The notes under the pieces were generated by a model. The model did not search any database and was not told the DNA's origin. It saw nothing but the letters and a program-made list of their open reading frames with translations. Positions 58,059 through 64,000 of a DNA stretch of 64,000 bases are shown here, in pieces; within the stretch, counting starts at the first letter, position 1, and each line of letters opens with the position of its first letter. The position numbers were made by a program, and so were the translations under genes. Source of the DNA: Ophiura sarsii (lineage: Eukaryota > Echinodermata > Ophiuroidea > Amphilepidida > Ophiuridae); the NCBI GenBank assembly GCA_035610835.1, contig CM069456.1:28996788-29060787 (forward strand). Reading direction: 5' to 3'.

Positions 58059-58390
58059 GGTGGTTACATTTGATATAACTTTGGTGTAGGAAGCCAATGA
58101 CGTTTAAACCGGTATTAAAAGCATGTTAAGAGTTTAAACATCACATTGTTGGTGTTTTTAACTTGGTGTTAGAAGCCATAGAAATTTAAACCCTTATTAA
58201 CCTTTAAAACATCAAATCGATCCCGGAACACACGATTGGTCGTTCTTTAAAACGTGTAGGTGTAGAAAGCCAATAAAAGTTAAAATTCTTAATATGCATG
58301 ATAACACTTTCTACGCGGCCATAATTTACCATAATTATTATCGAACAACAGATTTTTCGGAAACCTTTCGTAACAGTTTTCAATGAGGAA
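58059..58390. repeat. Spacer with partial third MITE copy
   Basis: 58295-58380 repeats the left part of the TTAA MITE (aacactttctacgcggcc, then agatttttcggaaacctttc) and is cut off by the satellite. The rest has three loosely related ~60-70 bp segments around ttggtgt...agaagccaa. Confidence 0.6.
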
Positions 58391-61300
58391 AAAATATAAA
58401 ATAAAGATAGCCCATTAGCAGATAGGTGTAGCTGATATAAGCTAAGGGGTTGTGATAGCTGATAGCCGCAATAGCTAAGTTTTCAATGAGGGAAAAAATA
58501 TATAATAAAGATAGGCCTAGCCCATTAGCAGATAGGGGTAGCTAATATAGTGATAGCTGATAGCTCAATAGCTACGTTTTCGAGTGAAAAAAATATAAAA
58601 TAAAGATATCCCATTAGCAGATAGGGGTAGCTAATATAAGCTAACGGGTTGTGATAGCTGATAGCTCAATAGCTAAGTTTTCGAGAAAAAAATAAAAAAT
58701 AAAAATAGCCTATTAGCAGATAGGGGTAGCTAATATAAGCTAGCGGGTTGAGATAGCTGATAGCTCAATAGCTACGTTTTAGAGGGGAAAATATAAAATA
58801 AAGATAGCCCATTAGCAGATAGGGGTAGCTAATATAAGCTAACGGATTGTGATAGCTGATAGCTCAATCGCTAAGTTTTCGAGGGAAAAAAATATAAAAT
58901 AAAGATAGCCCATTAGCAGATAGGGATAGCTAATATAAGCTAACGGGTTGTGATAGCTGATAGCTCAATAGCTACAGTTTTCGAGGGACAAAATATAAAA
59001 TAAAGATAGCCCATTAGCAGATAGGGGTAGCTAATATAAGCTAACGGGTTGTGATAGCTGATAGCTCAATAGCTACGTTTTCCAGGGGGAAAAAATATAA
59101 AATAAAGATAGCCCATTAGCAGATAGGGGTAACTAATATAAGCTAACGGGTTGTGATAGCTGATAGCTCAATAGCTACGTTTTCCAGGGGAAAAAATATA
59201 AAATCAAGATAGCCCATTAGCAGATAGGGGTAGCTAATATAAGCTAACGGGTTGTGATAGCTGATAGCTCAATAGCTACGTTTTCCAGGGAAAAAATAAA
59301 ATAAAATAAAGATAGCCCATTAGCAGATAGGGTAGCTAATATAAGCTAACGCGTTGTGATAGCTGATAGCTCAATAGCTACGATTTCCAGGGGAAAAAAA
59401 TATAAAATCAAGATAGCCCATTAGCAGATAGGGGTAGCTAATATAAGCTAACGGGTTGTGATAGCTGATAGCTCAATAGCTACGATTTCCAGGGGGGAAA
59501 AAATATAAAATCAAGATAGCCCATTAGCAGATAGGGGTAGCTAATATAAGCTAACGGGTTGTGATAGCTGATAGCTCAATAGCTACGATTTCCAGGGGAA
59601 AAATAAAATAAAATAAAGATAGCCCATTAGCAGATAGGGGTAGCTAATATAAGCTAACGGGTTGTGATAGCTGATAGCTCAATAGCTACGTTTTCCAGGG
59701 GGAAAAAATATAAAATCAAGATAGCCCATTAGCAGATAGGGGTAGCTAATATAAGCTAACGCGTTGTGATAGCTGATAGCTCAATAGCTACGATTTCCAG
59801 GGGCAAAAAAATATAAAATCAAGATAGCCCATTAGCAGATAGGGGTAGCTTATATAAGCTAACGCGTTGTGATAGCTGATAGCTCAATAGCTACGATTTC
59901 CAGGGGGAAAAAAATATAAAATCAAGATAATAGCCCATTAGCAGATAGGGGTAGCTAATATAAGCTAACGGGTTGTGATAGCTGATAGCTCAATAGCTAC
60001 AGTTTTCGAGGGACAAAATATAAAATAAAGATAGCCCATTAGCAGATAGGGGTAGCTAATATAAGCTAACGGGTTGTGATAGCTGATAGCTCAATAGCTA
60101 CGTTTTCCAGGGGGAAAAAATATAAAATAAAGATAGCCCATTAGCAGATAGGGGTAACTAATATAAGCTAACGGGTTGTGATAGCTGATAGCTCAATAGC
60201 TACGTTTTCCAGGGGGAAAAATATAAAATCAAGATAGCCCATTAGCAGATAGGGGTAGCTAATATAAGCTAACGCGTTGTGATAGCTGATAGCTCAATAG
60301 CTACGATTTCCAGGGAAAAAATAAAATAAAATCAAGATAGCCCATTAGCAGATAGGGGTAGCTAATATAAGCTAACGGGTTGTGATAGCTGATAGCTCAA
60401 TAGCTACGATTTCCAGGGGAAAAAATAAAATAAAATCAAGATAGCCCATTAGCAGATAGGGGTAGCTAATATAAGCTAACGGGTTGTGATAGCTGATAGC
60501 TCAATAGCTACGTTTTCCAGGGAAAAAAAATAAAATCAAGATAGCCCATTAGCAGATAGGGGTATATAATATAAGCTAACGCGTTGTGATAGCTGATAGC
60601 TCAATAGCTACGATTTCGAGGGAAAAATATAAAATCAAGATAGCCCATTAGCAGATAGGGGTAGCTAATATAAGCTAACGGGTTGTGATAGCTGATAGCT
60701 CAATAGCTACGTTTTCCAGGGGAAAAAAATATAAAATAAAGATAGCCCATTAGCAGATAGGGGTAGCTAATATAAGCTAACGGGTTGTGATAGCTGATAG
60801 CTCAATAGCTACGTTTTCCAGGGAAAAAATAAAATAAAATCAAGATAGCCCATTAGCAGATAGGGGTAGCTAATATAAGCTAACGCGTTGTGATAGCTGA
60901 TAGCTCAATAGCTACGATTTCCAGGGGAAAAAAATATAAAATCAAGATAGCCCATTAGCAGATAGGGGTAGCTAATATAAGCTAACGGGTTGTGATAGCT
61001 GATAGCTCAATAGCTACGTTTTCCAGGGAAAAAATAAAATAAAATCAAGATAGCCCATTAGCAGATAGGGGTAGCTAATATAAGCTAACGCGTTGTGATA
61101 GCTGATAGCTCAATAGCTACGATTTCCAGGGGAAAAAAATATAAAATCAAGATAGCCCATTAGCAGATAGGGGTAGCTAATATAAGCTAACGCGTTGTGA
61201 TAGCTGAAAGCTCAATAGCTACGATTTCCAGGGGAAAAAAATATAAAATCAAGATAGCCCATTAGCAGATAGGGGTAGCTAATATAAGCTAACGGGTTGT

Positions 61301-64000
61301 GATAGCTGATAGCTCAATAGCTACGTTTTCCAGGGAAAAAATAAAATAAAATCAAGATAGCCCATTAGCAGATAGGGGTAGCTAATATAAGCTAACGCGT
61401 TGTGATAGCTGATAGCTCAATAGCTACGATTTCCAGGGGAAAAAAATATAAAATCAAGATAGCCCATTAGCAGATAGGGGTAGCTAATATAAGCTAACGG
61501 GTTGTGATAGCTGATAGCTCAATATCTACGATTTCCAGGGGGGAAAAAATATAAAATCAAGATAGCCCATTAGCAGATAGGGGTAGCTAATATAAGCTAA
61601 CGCGTTGTGATAGCTGATAGCTCAATAGCTACGATTTCCAGGGGGAAAAAAATATAAAATCAAGATAATAGCCCATTAGCAGATAGGGGTAGCTAATATA
61701 AGCTAACGGGTTGTGATAGCTGATAGCTCAATAGCTACAGTTTTCGAGGGACAAAATATAAAATAAAGATAGCCCATTAGCAGATAGGGGTAGCTAATAT
61801 AAGCTAACGGGTTGTGATAGCTGATAGCTCAATAGCTACGTTTTCCAGGGGGAAAAAATATAAAATAAAGATAGCCCATTAGCAGATAGGGGTAACTAAT
61901 ATAAGCTAACGGGTTGTGATAGCTGATAGCTCAATAGCTACGTTTTCCAGGGGGAAAAATATAAAATCAAGATAGCCCATTAGCAGATAGGGGTAGCTAA
62001 TATAAGCTAACGCGTTGTGATAGCTGATAGCTCAATAGCTACGATTTCCAGGGAAAAAATATAAAATCAAGATAGCCCATTAGCAGAGAGGGGTAGCTAA
62101 TATAAGCTAACGGGTTGTGATAGCTGATAGCTCAATAGCTACGATTTCCAGGGAAAAAATAAAATAAAATCAAGATAGCCCATTAGCAGATAGGGGTAGC
62201 TAATATAAGCTAACGGGTTGTGATAGCTGATAGCTCAATAGCTACGATTTCCAGGGGAAAAAATAAAATAAAATCAAGATAGCCCATTAGCAGATAGGGG
62301 TAGCTAATATAAGCTAACGGGTTGTGATAGCTGATAGCTCAATAGCTACGTTTTCCAGGGGAAAAAAATAAAATCAAGATAGCCCATTAGCAGATAGGGG
62401 TATATAATATAAGCTAACGCGTTGTGATAGCTGATAGCTCAATAGCTACGATTTCGAGGGAAAAATATAAAATCAAGATAGCCCATTAGCAGATAGGGGT
62501 AGCTAATATAAGCTAACGGGTTGTGATAGCTGATAGCTCAATAGCTACGTTTTCCAGGGGAAAAAAATATAAAATAAAGATAGCCCATTAGCAGATAGGG
62601 GTAGCTAATATAAGCTAACGGGTTGTGATAGCTGATAGCTCAATAGCTACGTTTTCCAGGGAAAAAATAAAATAAAATCAAGATAGCCCATTAGCAGATA
62701 GGGGTAGCTAATATAAGCTAACGCGTTGTGATAGCTGATAGCTCAATAGCTACGATTTCCAGGGGAAAAAAATATAAAATCAAGATAGCCCATTAGCAGA
62801 TAGGGGTAGCTAATATAAGCTAACGGGTTGTGATAGCTGATAGCTCAATAGCTACGTTTTCCAGGGAAAAAATAAAATAAAATCAAGATAGCCCATTAGC
62901 AGATAGGGGTAGCTAATATAAGCTAACGCGTTGTGATAGCTGATAGCTCAATAGCTACGATTTCCAGGGGAAAAAAATATAAAATCAAGATAGCCCATTA
63001 GCAGATAGGGGTAGCTAATATAAGCTAACGCGTTGTGATAGCTGAAAGCTCAATAGCTACGATTTCCAGGGGAAAAAAATATAAAATCAAGATAGCCCAT
63101 TAGCAGATAGGGGTAGCTAATATAAGCTAACGGGTTGTGATAGCTGATAGCTCAATAGCTACGTTTTCCAGGGAAAAAATAAAATAAAATCAAGATAGCC
63201 CATTAGCAGATAGGGGTAGCTAATATAAGCTAACGCGTTGTGATAGCTGATAGCTCAATAGCTACGATTTCCAGGGGAAAAAAATATAAAATCAAGATAG
63301 CCCATTAGCAGATAGGGGTAGCTAATATAAGCTAACGGGTTGTGATAGCTGATAGCTCAATATCTACGATTTCCAGGGGGGAAAAAATATAAAATCAAGA
63401 TAGCCCATTAGCAGATAGGGGTAGCTAATATAAGCTAACGCGTTGTGATAGCTGATAGCTCAATAGCTACGATTTCCAGGGGGGAAAAAATATAAAATCA
63501 AGATAGCCCATTAGCAGATAGGGGTAGCTTATATAAGCTAACGCGTTGTGATAGCTGATAGCTCAATAGCTACGATTTCCAGGGGGAAAAAATATAAAAT
63601 CAAGATAATAGCCCATTAGCAGATAGGGGTAGCTAATATAAGCTAACGGGTTGTGATAGCTGATAGCTCAATAGCTACGTTTTCCAGGGGGAAAAATATA
63701 AAATCAAGATAGCCCATTAGCAGATAGGGGTAGCTAATATAAGCTAACGCGTTGTGATAGCTGATAGCTCAATAGCTACGATTTCCAGGGGAAAAAAATA
63801 TAAAATCAAGATAGCCCATTAGCAGATAGGGGTAGCTAATATAAGCTAACGGGTTGTGATAGCTGATAGTTCAATAGCTACGTTTTCCAGGGAAAAAATA
63901 AAATAAAATCAAGATAGCCCATTAGCAGATAGGGGTAGCTAATATAAGCTAACGCGTTGTGATAGCTGATAGCTCAATAGCTACGATTTCCAGGGGGAAA
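58391..64000. repeat. Satellite B: ~102-bp unit in ~1.74-1.94-kb higher-order repeats
   Basis: About 55 head-to-tail units with core agcccattagcagatagggg, then tagctaatataagctaacg, then tagctgatagctcaatagct, then a G/A-rich spacer of variable length. Rare variants recur at long range: gataatag at 59926, 61664 and 63604; tatataat at 60561 and 62399; gctgaaagctc near 61203 and 63041. This gives higher-order steps of 1738, 1838 and 1940 bases, about 17, 18 and 19 units. The array continues past the window. No open frame. Confidence 0.95.

Noticed and set aside
58391..64000. CRISPR-like array
   Set aside because: Regular repeats, but no unique spacers, and the genome is eukaryotic. It is satellite DNA.

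Overview
The window is eukaryotic, AT-rich animal DNA. Split exons with GT/AG borders, HYR, discoidin (F5/8C) and F-type-lectin modules, two-Ig membrane receptors with tyrosine-motif tails, L2/CR1-like, L1/Tx1-like and Penelope-like retroelements, and many TA- or TTAA-flanked inverted-repeat transposons together suggest a marine invertebrate deuterostome. An echinoderm or hemichordate is the best guess, but the sequence alone does not prove it. Layout: (1) 0-27.6 kb is a tandem array of one receptor family. Three intact intronless genes (5382-6542, 8523-9689, 12128-13297) and one broken copy (20751-21918), all on the + strand, encode signal peptide, two Ig-like domains, a short Cys-containing stalk, an uncharged transmembrane helix and a tail with three YxxL/I motifs. 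A shared 14-base element lies 361-405 bases before each start codon. Fragments of duplicated intergenic DNA (0.2-3.4, 9.8-11.2, 16.6-19.9 and 25.7-27.6 kb) show the array grew by segmental duplication. (2) 27.6-45 kb holds mostly mobile elements: foldback elements, LINE fragments, an LRR pseudogene split by a TA-flanked element, a ~5.1 kb long-inverted-repeat element carrying a LINE fragment and a Penelope-like insertion, and two mariner-type elements. (3) 46.0-54.4 kb, minus strand, is the 3' part of a multi-exon gene: an F-type-lectin exon, six HYR exons of exactly 243 bp, and a two-exon F5/8C domain. All module borders are phase 1. Its 5' end is not seen and its last exon is not certain. 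(4) 55.2-64 kb is satellite DNA: first a ~467-bp higher-order repeat, then about 55 copies of a ~102-bp unit in a ~1.74-1.94 kb higher-order pattern that runs off the window end. Functionally, the Ig receptors look like a young, expanding surface-receptor cluster with its own tyrosine signalling motifs. The lectin/HYR/discoidin gene looks like an extracellular recognition or matrix protein. Immune roles for either are inference from domain content.
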